Assembly (NCBI GenBank): GCA_032158295.1
Contig: CM063243.1
Location: forward strand, 1,674,001 to 1,738,000
Source: Pycnopodia helianthoides
Lineage: Eukaryota > Echinodermata > Asteroidea > Forcipulatida > Asteriidae
Direction of reading: 5' to 3'
DNA: 64,000 nucleotides
Numbering within the stretch: position 1 is the first letter of the stretch; every line of letters begins with the position of its first letter. The notes beneath the pieces were generated by a model. It ran no database searches and was not told the DNA's origin. It was given only the letters and a program-made list of their open reading frames with translations. Shown piece after piece: positions 12,301 through 21,911 of this stretch. Made by a program: the position numbers and the translations under genes.

Positions 12301-15300
12301 ATTATTTCTGGTCCAGTAAACATTTTGAGATACAAGTCCTGTGGTCTTGTGGATTTTCCCCCCAAATTCGAGCCCTGTGCTGGAATCGCGCCATTGTGCC
12401 AAACAACGGGAGCAACCCTACACGGAGGAATATGCACATAAGCAAGATGAACGTTCCAATGAAACGTTCCAGCAGTCCAAAGGACAGGTCCATGTACGCT
12501 TGCTGGAATACTTAACCAATCCATTCAGCAGTCCAAAGGACAGGTCCATGCACGCTTGCTGGAATACTTAACCAAGCACATTCAGCACAAAGGAACGTCC
12601 CCTCACGCATTGCTGCAATACCTTAATCCAAATCCAATCCGGCCCGTCCAACAACGGAACAATCCTACACGATTGCTGCAAATACTTACCAATGACTTCC
12701 AGTAGTCCAAAGGACAGGTCCATGTACGCTTGCTGGAATACTTAACCAATCCATTCAGAATGTTCCTACCATTCAAACTTTTGAGACGTTCCCATAGTAC
12801 TGAGAATAGCATCTCAGACAGAGCCTGGCATTGGTTACATGAGTTTCCAACTACATCGAAATCCAAATTTCTTCATCATCTTCTCTACACAGGTACTCTC
12901 AGGCCTATGGGGGTACAGTCGCTTCTGAGGATGCCATGGTTTAACTAACAGGTAAATGCCTGAAACAATGCTTTAACAGAAATGATATACTTAATACAGC
13001 TTTTAGCTTTCCACACCTGTCCAGAAAACATGTTAACTTTATACAATATTTTACAAGGTTTGGTTAAATTCTTATGTTGATTGAGATATTTTCAAGATGT
13101 CCTTGATGCTTGTTTTTTTTTTTTTTTCTGGAGTACCAGTATTTGCAATAATTGTTGACATACCTGTTGGGGGTAGTCGTACCCCTGTGTGGCACAGTGG
13201 GAAACCCCTGACTTGTAGTTTTAGGAAGAAATCTGGTGGATGGATTTGCTTCACGTCCTTTGACAAAAACAAAAAATAAAATATGTAAACAATTTAAAAA
13301 TTGAATGCTTCTGACACCATTTAAAAACAATAATAATCATACTAATTGGCATTTATGTCTGCCAATTTTGAAACCTATCACAGTCACTGGGCCAAATATT
13401 TCTTTCCTTCAATCATTTTATCTCCCTTGGGAGTATGCAGCCTGTGCTGCCAAGTATGTAGAGCACCAAGCTAAATCAATCACAAGAACCATCTCTGCAC
13501 TCACAGGTACCCATTTACCTCTGGATGAAGAGAAGTAATTATAAGTTAAGTGTCCTGCTCAAGGACATAAGTGTCATGACCGGGATTCGAACCCATACGC
13601 CAATGATTCTGTTACCAGAACTTGAGTCCAGTGTACTAAATCACTCTGCAACGACACTCCCAAATGTTTTCACAGAAAATAAAAGAAGGGAGAAATTTGT
13701 CCAAAACTTACCATGATTTTAGTTAAGACGGATGTTACATGAGTATCACGTCCTGTGAAGAAAACACAGAATTAAAATCAAATCATTACATTTAGTCCCA
13801 AATCTTAAAATAGTCTATTCACCAATCAGAAAATCTAATCTCACGTGAAACAAATCACATTCTATAAACAGAAAGTCTTGGAATCGGATGACCGAGGGAA
13901 AACAAATAGTTGCTGTAATTCAATACCAGTGGAATAAACACAAAATCTCAAAAAATAAATACATTTTTTTTAAATGCACTTACTGTCCATCGCTTCCTCT
14001 GGGTCTTCCTCATCCTCAAGGTCAAAGGTAACTCTGTGAGCTCCTCCAGTCTGATGTTACAGATGCAAGGAAAGAAAATGCAAACAAAATAGCAAAGTTC
14101 ATTTTGGCTTTTTCGTGGGGATGCTCCAAAGAATAAAAGGTAGGAGAATAGTTCATAAACTTAAAAATCAAAGCTCACCTACAAAATGATTATAAAGCCA
14201 TTTGTGAGTTGGATTTTGAATAATGTCTGGTACGATGACTTCATCAGTCGCAAGTGAACACTCAAATTGGATTCTCCAGACTAAAGACAGCCGTGTTGTG
14301 TCACATGGTTTGGGGCAAGCTTTTGCACAGCAACCTCCAAACGGGGAGAGCCTGGTACCGTTGTGCCGTACACATTCATTCAGAATTGTGAGTGCAGGTC
14401 TGATACTGCACGAAGACAACCAAGGCAATTGCCTCCGTTGCCTCTGGTCATTGCCTTGGTGCCCCTTGCAATGTTCCAATAGAAATTGACAATTTCCTCA
14501 TAGAGGTGCCCTTTAACCAAGGAGAAAACGCCTGTGGTGCCCTTGCCCTTTCAAAAAGGAAGCATCAGGCATAGTGTGGGTGTTCCCCACCTCTCACATT
14601 ACTACGCAAAAGCTCGCCTTGAACCATGTGACATAGTGACTTTCTCTAGTCTGGGAAAATTTAAGCGTTCACTTATGACCGAGTCAAAAGTACCAGACAT
14701 TATTTGAATCTTGGAAGTGTCTTATTTGAAAACGAGAGACCATTACTGAACGGAGATGTACCAAGCTCTACAAGTGCCATCTGACTTGTTGAGATCCTGG
14801 GATGGTTACCCCATGACGATGACACCCTACAGCAAAGCATGCCCTCGACCCAAGACGAAAATCTCGGGATGACGTCAGATAATATTTTTAGACTCACTGT
14901 TGTGGTTTGTTCTTTGAATCTTGATTTCTTCTTCTGAGGATGAAGTGATGATTCAAACATCGTAGATGTCATCGACAATCCTGAAAAACAATAAACAACA
15001 CATGAAGTAATAAATGCTTTATTTTGAGAAGTATCTAGGGTGTCTTGGGCAAGCATTCTAGTGCAGTAGACTCGAGCAGCGTTGTAGCTAGAGACGTTTA
15101 AGTGCCGGTGTGGCAGGAGCTTCTGTCCCCTCGAAGATTCTGTCCCTCCATGTGGGGAATTGTGTAGAAATTTTGTCTGATAATGCCCTCTTTTGAATTA
15201 AATTCCTTCAGCCGTGTTAATTTACTGTATAGGGGACGCATACACCAGGGGACAAAATAACGATGACATCGGCCACAAAGTTTGTTGTTCCAGCCCAGTG

Positions 15301-16668
15301 TGCACAATGCACGCCACACATACACGTAACACCAGAACTTGAGTGAGTCAATCAAGTTCTGGTGTTGTCAGAATGTGAGTTTGGTTCACATGAGTCAGAT
15401 CATGGCTTGTGTGTCCTTAAGCCATGTTCTTGTAAAATCCTTCCATTTGTTCCTTTTTATGCAAGAGCTCAACATTTATGTATATAGCCATTCATACATG
15501 TGTGTTTCTAAGAAATAAATAGCCGCCATGTTTGATTTGGCCGCCATCTTGGATTTCTCGCATGTCAACCAATATTTTTAGTAGAACATTGTTTTTTCTT
15601 GAAGAGGACACCATTCCCTACATTTTGATGTATAGATCTCCCCTTCACCCCCGGGGCTGCAGCATTTTCCTATTTCTGGAGGACTTTTTGGCCTTCGGCC
15701 CATGGCCTAAAGACACTTAACCGTAGTTGCTTCAGTCCTTCAGATGGTATGTAAGCCGTAGGTCCCTTGTGTTGTAGTGTATTACATGTGAAAGAACCCA
15801 GTGCACTTAAAAAGAGAAGGGGTTTTGCTGGGGTGTCTGTCATGGTTGGCGGCAGGTTGTGCCACAATCACAAGGTACTATATAAATGGGTCTCATAGTT
15901 CAAACATAAGCTCTGCATACCCGTCATAAAAATAATGAGCGCTTTGAAATGCCCATTGGATACGGTGATAAAGCGCTCCATAAGAACTGCATATATTATT
16001 ATCAAGTAACAAAAGAAAATGTTATTTGGGAACATAAAGCACAAACCTAAAGAAAATTATCAGAGAAGTCAGAAAAATCTGATTGCAAAAAGAAAGCATT
16101 TTTTTGAATGAATAAGCCATTAGGAGTCAGATTTGAATAATGTCTGGTATAATGACTTGCTTGATCACAAGTTACTGCTTAAATTTGAATACCTCAGACT
16201 ATCGACATTTGCTTTGTCACATGATTCGGGCAAGCCTTTGTGTAGTTACGTAAGAGACGGCAAACACCCAAACACAGTTTTGAATTAAATTTTATGGCAC
16301 AATGGTACCAGAAGTTGCTCATCTGCAAGTTGCTATGCAAAAGCTTGCCCGAAACCTTTGCCATAGCAACTGTCCCTGAGAAATTCAAATTTAAGTGGTA
16401 ACTTGTGACCAAGCAAGTCACTGTACCAGGCATTATACAAGTCTAATTTGAAAATGGCTTATTGGCAAGGGACGTTCTTTGTACCTGGAAGTTGCACCAC
16501 ATCCTTCTCCACTGTGACCTTCTTGTCTCCCTGACCTGTTTCTGTGGTTGTCTTACGTTTATCTGCTCGTTTGACTACAGTGGCTGATGGAGTCTGCTGA
16601 CGAGAAAGGAATTCCTCCTGCTGTTTTAGTAAATCATCTTCAGTCTCTCCTGGCTTAGGGCGCTTCAT
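6220..16668 (-). CDS. RPAP1: RPAP1, RNA polymerase II-associated protein 1, N-terminal part only (11 exons)
   Basis: RPAP1 binds RNA polymerase II and helps its assembly, nuclear import and Mediator contact (family knowledge). Exons on the minus strand: 16668-16485, 14980-14898, 14050-13984, 13752-13712, 13257-13164, 11831-11511, 10121-9873, 9511-9309, 8237-8136, 7251-7084, 6381-6220. They encode about 560 residues. The start MKRPKPGE matches the family N-terminus. The first conserved block (IHEEN...EEQKKL...DPSLLSFMQSRH) spans exons 6-7, and the second (DWVHMDKTEPEKLEWMKDLP to GLHHHGDEQE, then GYSLEELF) spans exons 8-9. Phases agree for exons 1-4 and from exon 6 to 11. They do not agree around exon 5 in my reading, and exon 6 contains a frame change. 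The family protein is about 1,390 residues in mammals; the C-terminal 60 percent was not found between 6.2 kb and the left edge. The copy may continue beyond the window or be broken. Confidence 0.9.
6480..7083 (-). repeat. Degenerate tandem copies of the 3' end of RPAP1 exon 10 and its splice donor
   Basis: Between exons 10 and 11, the end of exon 10 plus about 50 bp of intron is repeated at roughly 97-136 bp spacing. Copies begin near 6606, 6736, 6851 and 6987, with a weaker one near 6500. The plus-strand core is ctcatctccaggctgnacaa followed by agcagcactgttaaggcctc. In all four clear copies the donor GT next to GAG is changed (CT or AT), while the real donor at 7082-7083 keeps GT. Confidence 0.85.
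7084..7251 (-). CDS. RPAP1: RPAP1 exon 10
   Basis: 56 codons, phase 0/0. The acceptor follows a long T tract (minus strand) and the donor is GAG|GTAAGAC. It encodes ESGILFLLRWSLDSVNEGVI and ALLVQPGDE, which align with the human segment FLFLLRFSLDD...VDGVI...LLVAPGDE. Confidence 0.93.
8136..8237 (-). CDS. RPAP1: RPAP1 exon 9
   Basis: 34 codons, phase 0/0, acceptor ttctag and donor AAT|GTAAGA. It encodes VPGYSLEELFTLSRSAVTQQ, the end of the second conserved RPAP1 block. Confidence 0.93.
8340..8600 (+). repeat. SINE-like repeat copy 1 (RPAP1 intron)
   Basis: Contains caagttctggtggaaaagtc, then ccttgaacaagacacttaac and ctccccagggagctaagata. The same modules occur in reverse at 13390-13672 and in part at 18390-18510, so this is an interspersed family. 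The two other copies carry a B-box-like GGTTCGA(A/T)TC on the minus strand, which supports a tRNA-derived SINE. Confidence 0.6.
8795..9130. repeat. Two adjacent copies of a gcttaagcag-type interspersed repeat
   Basis: Two units of about 165 bp share cagctgcttaa...cagacaatatt, then caaagatggt or cagatggt, and end in gtgcttagctac...tgtgcttaagcag. A related piece lies at 62945-63040. It is a non-autonomous repeat of unknown class. Confidence 0.6.
9170..9296. mobile_element. Harbinger-like foldback MITE, 127 bp, TAA duplication
   Basis: Left end GGCCATGTCCGAATTGGTGG; the right end read on the minus strand is GCCCATATCCGAATTGGCAG. The arms pair over roughly 40 bp and leave a short loop. TAA flanks both sides (9167-9169, 9297-9299), the 3-bp target duplication of PIF/Harbinger elements. 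It lies in an RPAP1 intron only 12 nt past the exon 8 splice donor. Confidence 0.85.
9309..9511 (-). CDS. RPAP1: RPAP1 exon 8
   Basis: 203 nt, entering in phase 1 and leaving in phase 0. Acceptor gttacag, donor GAG|GTAGAT. It encodes the strongest family block: EDWVHMDKTEPEKLEWMKDL, ARFDFNGHLI and RTGLHHHGDEQE. Confidence 0.95.
9873..10121 (-). CDS. RPAP1: RPAP1 exon 7
   Basis: 249 nt, phase 1/1, acceptor gattgcag and donor GTAAGT. It opens with DPSLLSFMQSRH, the end of the first conserved block, followed by a low-complexity Ser/Pro/Gln-rich linker that is poorly conserved in the family. Confidence 0.92.
10230..10392 (-). repeat. tRNA-derived SINE
   Basis: On the minus strand there is an A-box-like TGGTCTAGTGGTAAG and a B box GGGTTCAAATC in tRNA-like spacing, followed by a unique tail. 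The anticodon arm does not pair, so it is a SINE head and not a tRNA gene. Confidence 0.7.
10800..10893. repeat. Possible piggyBac-like element end
   Basis: On the minus strand a TTAA is followed by CCCTTTCAGCCCAGGGGACT, like the CCCTTT start of the element at 3036, with internal near-repeats (ctatagtc). I could not find the second end, so the call is weak. Confidence 0.3.
11511..11831 (-). CDS. RPAP1: RPAP1 exon 6, with an internal frame change
   Basis: The first part reads KKKHSLFAQQFESSSPASFG, matching the family motif GKRSIFAQE. The second part reads TEIHEENLSKLKSMSEAEIL and EEQKKLKAMLG, matching the first conserved block. The two parts are in different frames: the first frame meets TAA near 11736 and the second has a stop just upstream. 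One extra base in the G run at 11747-11750 would join them, which suggests a homopolymer error or a real 1-bp loss. The acceptor may instead lie at 11843 (ttacag), 12 nt upstream in the same frame. Donor CTCG|GTAAG. Confidence 0.85.
11930..12790. repeat. Degenerate minisatellite in RPAP1 intron
   Basis: The module agtccaaaggacaggtccat + (g/t)acgcttgctggaatactta occurs at about 12474, 12531 and 12703, and looser versions (cacaaaggaacgttccc) occur from 11938. Copies are unequal in spacing. It generates chance open frames but no gene. Confidence 0.7.
13164..13257 (-). CDS. RPAP1: RPAP1 exon 5 (phase uncertain)
   Basis: 94 nt between caaag and GTATGTC. The frame giving REANPSTRFLPKTTSQGFPT resembles the human sequence after LTKIIERD, including the GFPTVP/AFPAVF step. 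That frame needs one more base than exon 4 supplies, and its end phase does not fit exon 6. A missed small exon, wrong boundary or base error could explain this. Confidence 0.6.
13390..13672 (-). repeat. SINE-like repeat copy 2
   Basis: Reverse copy of the family seen at 8340-8600. The minus strand contains GGTTCGAATCC (B box), then ctcaagttctggtaac modules in tRNA-like order. Confidence 0.65.
13712..13752 (-). CDS. RPAP1: RPAP1 exon 4
   Basis: A 41-nt micro-exon, phase 1/0, acceptor cttcacag and donor ATG|GTAAGT. It encodes RRDTHVTSVLTKIM, matching human RHDQHITAVLTKII. Confidence 0.9.
13984..14050 (-). CDS. RPAP1: RPAP1 exon 3
   Basis: 67 nt, phase 0/1, acceptor aacatcag and donor ACA|GTAAGT. 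It encodes VTFDLEDEEDPEEAMD; the DEDPEE acidic motif is shared with the human protein. Confidence 0.9.
14193..14728. mobile_element. Foldback MITE with long terminal inverted repeats, copy A
   Basis: The left arm (ttgaataatgtctggtacga, then tgtcacatggtttggggcaag) is mirrored by the right arm read on the minus strand (ttcaaataatgtctggtac, then tgtcacatggttcaaggcgag). The arms are over 100 bp. A second copy at 16113-16463 shares the arms but not the centre. Confidence 0.8.
14898..14980 (-). CDS. RPAP1: RPAP1 exon 2
   Basis: 83 nt, phase 1/0, acceptor tgtttttcag and donor ACA|GTGAGT. It encodes SMTSTMFESSLHPQKKKSRF, a basic stretch that corresponds to the PPKRARPS region of the human protein. 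Confidence 0.85.
15700..16005 (+). repeat. SINE or LINE 3' tail
   Basis: Ends in taaagcgctccataagaact and a tattatta tail, like the 3' ends of L2/CR1-mobilised SINEs. Internal phrases such as ccgtaggtcccttgtgttg are typical of such repeats. No coding frame. Confidence 0.5.
16113..16463. mobile_element. Foldback MITE with long terminal inverted repeats, copy B
   Basis: About 350 bp. The left end aataagccatt mirrors the right end aatggcttatt. The arms continue for about 85 bp through gtctggtataatgacttgct and cacaagttactgcttaaatt with few mismatches. It ends about 20 nt from the RPAP1 exon 1 splice donor. Confidence 0.85.
16485..16668 (-). CDS. RPAP1: RPAP1 exon 1 (coding start)
   Basis: 184 nt. 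The start codon at 16668 gives MKRPKPGETEDDLLKQQEEF, matching the human start MLSRPKPGESEVDLL. A possible acceptor (caactcatcaaag) abuts the ATG, consistent with a separate 5' untranslated exon. Donor CCAG|GTACAA. Confidence 0.93.
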
Positions 16669-17576
16669 CTTTGATGAGTTGACAAAAGTCACCCCCTTAC
16701 ATAAACAATTATAAGGAAACGGAAAAGGACTGGTCAGGAGGAGGGAGGGTTACCATGATCTGAATATGAGTGGTATGGTCGGCAAAGCACAGCATGTGCA
16801 TGAATTTTCCCAAAATAATAACTTCAAGGGTGTTTGATTTCAGTTAAAAAGAGCAGGGCCAATTTTCATCGCATAGGTTAGGTTATTTAAAATGAAAATA
16901 TCACTCTGAGCACAAAGAATATGAACGAAGAGTTGCATTTTTTAATGTGATGTTGACCTCATGTTGACACAATTTCATGTAAAAAGGTTTAAAACAACAT
17001 TTAGGGTCATGTTCTAACAACATTTGGTAGTCAAATAACGGTACAGTGATTATGATGTACATCAATTGGCCTCAACAATCATGAAGGGATTGATGAAGCA
17101 TCACGGAGACAGTGAGTAGCTTTGGGAGCAAATTTAAACAAATTGTGGGAGAGTGCAGCTCAGGAATTCCTGAAAGGAACGAGATGAATTGAATAATTTT
17201 TGATTCAGGTCGAGCGTCAATTTTGCAATTTGTTGAAAATGAAACCCAAATAACTACACAACAAAAGAAGTGATTAATCATTCCTTACAGTCAAATAACT
17301 TTTGGGGAAAGTTGGTCAGAGGTTTCCCTGGGGGTGGTTAGCCCTTTTCAACAAACAAAAATACAATATTTATGAACTGATTCAGAATTAATACATTTTC
17401 TTCAAGTTCAATTCAATTTATAATCAAAAAACATTAAGGGTCGAAAGGCCCAACTTGACACTTTTTGTAACTTATAAATAATTAAATAAAGGTAGTACGA
17501 TTTTATAAAGGCTTTCCTGTTCAACTATTGTCAAATGTGGGAAAAAATTGCAGTAACTTGACTATGCAACCTAGAC

Positions 17577-17670
17577 CAAGTAACTGGGGTGTGTACTCCT
17601 CTTTTTGAAAATTTAACTTCGGTGGTCGTAAAATTTCAAAAAGAAGAGTACAGCTCCCCAGTTACGACTA
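17577..17670. mobile_element. Small foldback element (stem about 35 bp)
   Basis: Left arm GTAACTGGGG...TACTCCTCTTTTTGAAA; the right arm read in reverse is GTAACTGGGG...TACTCTTCTTTTTGAAA; the loop is about 17 nt. It lies in the first RPAP1 intron. Likely a minimal MITE. Confidence 0.75.
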
Positions 17671-17811
17671 AGTCTAACTATAAACGAAATAAAAATTTAA
17701 AAAAGAGAGTGCAATTTTACTTTTTGAAACATTTTCCCTTTCAACGAAAATTCCAGCTTAATATAAAAATGAGAATTAACACTAAACTTTGATTTTGAAG
17801 TAATAACTCAC

Positions 17812-18000
17812 CTTTTTGTTGGGGGACGTACACTAAACTGAGAGCCGTCAAATTATGATAAGTGATACTGAGCCTAACGTCAACGAATGCGACCGAGTCC
17901 ACGAGACTATACTAGCTACTAAAGTGCTACACACTGGACGCCGTTATCTCGTGATCCCCGCAAAACGTCACGAAAATGCCCACAACAAAATTGCTGCGAT
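17812..18000 (-). promoter_or_regulatory. RPAP1: Putative RPAP1 5' untranslated exon and promoter area
   Basis: A strong donor AAAAAG|GTGAGT lies at the minus-strand end (exon boundary 17812). No open frame extends through this exon into the coding start, so it is untranslated. Its 5' limit is unknown and no TATA box is visible, as is usual for a housekeeping gene. Confidence 0.5.
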
Positions 18001-18337
18001 AGGGTCAAAACTGCTTCACACGTAAAAGACCAAACTCCATTAAATATCTCCTTTTTTGCTACGATTTTCGCAACCTAAGCAACATTTTCTTGTAAAGTAT
18101 TTGTCAGTGATTCAATATACGGTACAATAAACACAAAACAAGGTATGTTGAGAAAGAATTTCTGTACTGAAAACTTGAATAGGAAATACTCCGTTGTTTT
18201 ACAAATGTCGTCTGCTGGCAAATTTGTTCGCCATGTTCAGAGGCTCTACGCATGTGCAACACCTGACACGACCGCTGTTTTATGAGAGGGGGTGCAACCA
18301 TGGTCTATAACTATTTATTAACGAGCTTCAGTTTGAT

Positions 18338-18510
18338 TCTTCTACTTCTACTTCTACTTCGTTACTCGGCAGGATCCATAAGTTAGGACATTAAACGCCA
18401 AGGAGCAATTGTAGGTAAGTGTCTTGCTCAAGGACACAAGTGCCGGGACCGAGAATCGAACCTGCATTGTGTTGACTCAGCCACCACAACTTGAATTCGG
18501 AGCGCTAGAT
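18338..18510 (-). repeat. Simple repeat and SINE-like repeat copy 3
   Basis: A (TTCTAC)n run at about 18338-18359 is followed by a shortened copy of the family seen at 8340 and 13390, with gtgtcttgctcaaggacaca and a minus-strand B box GGTTCGATTC. Confidence 0.6.
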
Positions 18511-19845
18511 TCATTTTGCAGTTGATAGACTCACGAACAAATAGCGACTTCTACTTTCAGCGGAAATGTATGTTCTTGACCTTATCATGGAAACATCACA
18601 TCAACCAAACTGGTGATTAGGTGGAAGATCAAGACCAGGACATGGCTAGCAGAAGAGGTGTCGTCGAGACTGAACAGTGATAATTGGACTAAAAATAGGT
18701 AAGCAGTGTCGACTGTCGAGTCGAACAAAATTTATTTATCACATGATTTACAGTTTTGAACTTATGTTTTTCTTGACTGCTGTTGAATTGTTTGTAAGTA
18801 AGTGTTTACTGTCACATCAAAAAAGCTTCATAGCATTTACATGAAATGTACTACGTACTTGTAGTGTAAGTGTAATTACTGGCAGGTAACCAAAAGTTGT
18901 TGTGAATTGTGCACCGTACATCAAACACAGCATGGCAGACATGTGTGTCGAATGTACACAACACGCGCCCTCTCTTGGCCAATCTTGTTTAGTTATGTTC
19001 GATGTAAACTTTATAATTGCAAAAAAAATAGTTAGTGGCCTGACGTTTCGACCCTTGCAGAGTCTTTTTCGAAGGCTAAATAACAAGACAACACACATAC
19101 ATGAATACAAGGGTGACAAGAGCAGTCAGGTGGAAATACATGAATAGAGAGAGTGGAGAGAGAAAAGCATTCAGAAAGAGCAGGGTAAGCAGGGATTATG
19201 GAGACAAGGGGGGGTTGGTTGGAAACACAAAGGACATCACACCCAAAGGCAGGCCTGCCCAAATGTAACAGTAACCAAAACACAATAAAAGAAGCAAGAA
19301 AATTTATTAAATAACACACTAAATAAAAATTTTGTTCATTTGTATGTTTAATGTTGTAAAATTGTGACATTTATAGCAAAAAATAATATATAAACATGCA
19401 GGCTGTAAACATGGAGGTCGAAACGGGTGGCATACGCCGTCAGAGCATTAAATATGCAGAAATAATATAATACAAAGCTGTAAATGAGTATTTTTCAGAT
19501 ATAATAACCAATACTATAGCGCAAAAATGGTGCACTAAATGGCTTGATTTAGCTTAGGCCTTCAATCCAAAAAAAATCCAACTTCTGAGGGAGGCCCGTT
19601 ACCCCTCAGACTCCCCCCTGCGTTGCTGCTCCACTGGCGGTGCTAATCCGCCGATGTACTTTTTCTTTCACATTGCCCCCCCCCCCCCTCCCCCACCCCC
19701 CAAAAATAATACATCCTGGTTACGGGCCTGCTGTGGGGGGAAAGGGAGAAGGCAAAGCCAAAAGGTTGTTAGTCATTTCCTTCTTGGACGTTCAAACCAC
19801 GGGGCTGAATGGTCTTTATGCGCTTTATCCACATGATTGTTTTCG
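18511..19845. other. Non-coding stretch with low-complexity tracts
   Basis: No gene recognised. A phrase of the kind often found at retroelement ends, gacgtttcgacccttgcaga, lies at 19041-19060. A C-rich tract occurs at 19676-19701 and creates a chance proline-rich frame. Confidence 0.4.
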
Positions 19846-20724
19846 CTGATGTGGGTAGCTGGTACCTTGTGTGCATTGGTCTACGGACACGGACGAAAGT
19901 TACCATGAAAGCAAATACATTTAGATCGGTACCGATATCATTTGCTCCTAATGTAGACCTCAAACATACACAATAATTCACAGGTTATCATTTAATATGG
20001 CCCATCTTAAATTTTGGCAGGAAAACGTCGGCTATCTTGGAATTTGTTACTGATTGATGTATTTGCAAAACATAGTCAGTGAACATAACCATGCAAAATA
20101 CTAAAATGGGCAAAAGCAGCCATTTTTGTTCTATGAAAAGGTAGGCATAATTCCCTAACTTCCTTTTTCTACCTTTTTGTTATGTTATTCGAGAGGGTCG
20201 AAAGAGACTCTTTGTTGTATTCTTTTCAAGGTCAAACCACAGATTGACTAGACTGTTATGGCATATCTCGGCTAGGCCAACCAAAATTTGTTGCCCAATA
20301 CCATGTTGAGAATTTCAGCCATAGGTCCTAGACGTTATCTCTGTTGCATGGTGGGTTTACCTTTGAAAACTTAACATGATTGCTTTTGCTGATGCGGGTA
20401 GCTGGTACCTTGTGTGCATTGGTCTACGGACACGGGCGAAAGTTACCATAAAAGCAAATACATTTAGATCGGTACCGGTGTCTGTGGTTTTAGGTGTAAG
20501 TGCAACAAGAAGGGGAAAATATTAATTATTGACAGTAATTGAAACCATCACAGGCACTGAAACTGTCTCCACAACTCTAACCATTATGGTCTATACGCTT
20601 CATTGAATACGACACTAGGCCAGAATACCTTTGCTCTATCGTTATATTATATTTACCATTATAATTTAGATAGTCACAATAATACGTCCTTGTTCAAGTT
20701 TAAGTTCCTCAAGTCTTTGACAGC
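19846..20724 (+). promoter_or_regulatory. Two copies of lectin 5' flanking sequence
   Basis: The phrase gtagctggtaccttgtgtgc, then catttagatcggtaccg, occurs at 19855 and 20398 and in altered form at 54272. From 20490 onward the sequence follows the lectin upstream order: ggcactgaaactgtctccac, ctttgctctatcgttatatt (TATA-like near 20637), then caagtctttgacagca. It ends where a lectin N-terminus should begin. Confidence 0.65.
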
Positions 20725-20880
20725 ATTGAGTCCCATGACTTCGTCCTCTCAACTTTTCTTTGCAAGCAAAAGCAACACTGTTAAGTTCACAAAACCTATT
20801 AAACTTTAGATATATGTTGTACAAAGACCCAAACCATACTAGTAAAGTTTCTGCTAGAGTGACGTCATGATGATGTTATC
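20725..20880 (-). repeat. Inverted copy of the 2.94-3.70 kb region lacking the MITE
   Basis: On the minus strand this matches 2939-3035 joined to 3621-3692 through a single TTAA. It stands where the signal peptide and first half of lectin L1 should be. Confidence 0.8.
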
Positions 20881-20884
20881 AAGT

Positions 20885-21151
20885 GCATTTAGATCGGTAC
20901 CGATGCTCATCACGTTCGGTCAAGGCGGCATGAGAACCTGGTTCGGCTACCGCAAGGATGGATCCAATGGATATGCCTGGATCGACAGCAGTCCATTCGG
21001 AGATTACACCAACTGGTACACTGAGCGACCCAATGGTGTCGGAGACTGCGCTGAGATGCTTGACAATACAACTGATTACAACTTCTTGTGGAATGACAGA
21101 CCATGTTCCGACCTCAAAAGATCCGTCTGTAAAATAGCAGCCAGGTTCTGA
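20885..21151 (+). pseudogene. Truncated C-type lectin (L1), C-terminal half only
   Basis: An open frame covers the second half of a CTLD: GGMRTWFGYRKDGSNGYAWI, calcium loop RPN (in ERPNGVGDCAEM), WND, then RSVCKIAARF-stop. The signal peptide and the first three CTLD cysteines are missing, replaced by the inverted repeat segment at 20725-20880. It cannot fold as a normal CTLD. RPN in place of EPN lacks the acidic calcium ligand. Confidence 0.85.
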
Positions 21152-21324
21152 GTGAAACTGTGATTTACTAATTGACTGTCATTAATGCAATCAACTTAAT
21201 ATCACAGCTTCAAGGGTTGTAGTGTCTTATGGTAGAGAAACAAAAACTTTGAATTAATTATGAACAACAGGCAACAGACAGGGCGCTAAAGCAGGATGTG
21301 GGGTTGCATCTTGCACTCTCCACT

Positions 21325-21665
21325 GCATTGAATGAATCAGGGTGTGTCACGCCTTGGCAGACTTATCTTATCTGGCGTCTATTATGAGCCATGGGAAAAT
21401 GACTTCCATGTCCTGCTCATTACATCAACGTACGGTCAAGGCCGCATGAAAACCTGGTTCGACTATACCGTAAGGATGGATCCGGTATAGATTTGCCTGC
21501 ATCGACAGCACTTCGGAGGTATACCGACTGGTCGACCCAATGGTGATGGAGACTGCGCCGAGATACTTGACACTACAAAGGGTTTTAACTTATTGTGGAA
21601 ATGACAGGCCATGTTCACAGCTCAGAATATCCGTCTGTAAATAAGCAGCCAGGTTCTGAGTGGAA
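21325..21665 (+). pseudogene. Decayed CTLD fragment following L1
   Basis: It begins gaatcagggtgtgtcacgcc and ends gcagccaggttctgag, matching lectin codons from about residue 58 to the stop. There are several indels and an early stop. An AATAAA-type signal follows near 21762. Confidence 0.8.
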
Positions 21666-21911
21666 CTCTGACCTTAACTAACTAACTGTAACTAATGGCT
21701 TCATGAGTGTAATGCCACAGCAGCCTTCACGAGTTTTACAATGTCTTATATAGGAGAGAAATAAACAACTGTATTGATAGACATCAATATGCCTTTTGGC
21801 GAAATTAATTTCTTTTACTTTTAGATATGTTCATAGATTTTGTTTCACATGTACTTGTGAATGTTTTGCCAAAAATAACTATTACTATTCTTATTATAAC
21901 TTTGTAATGTT

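Noticed and set aside
12302..12571. Several frames in the RPAP1 intron
   Set aside because: They arise from the degenerate minisatellite.
18648..18690. Short ATG frame (12 codons) with a downstream gtaagc donor, possible first exon diverging from RPAP1
   Set aside because: The frame stops before the donor and no partner exon was seen.
19640..19849. Proline-rich frames in two phases
   Set aside because: Produced by the C-rich tract at 19676-19701.
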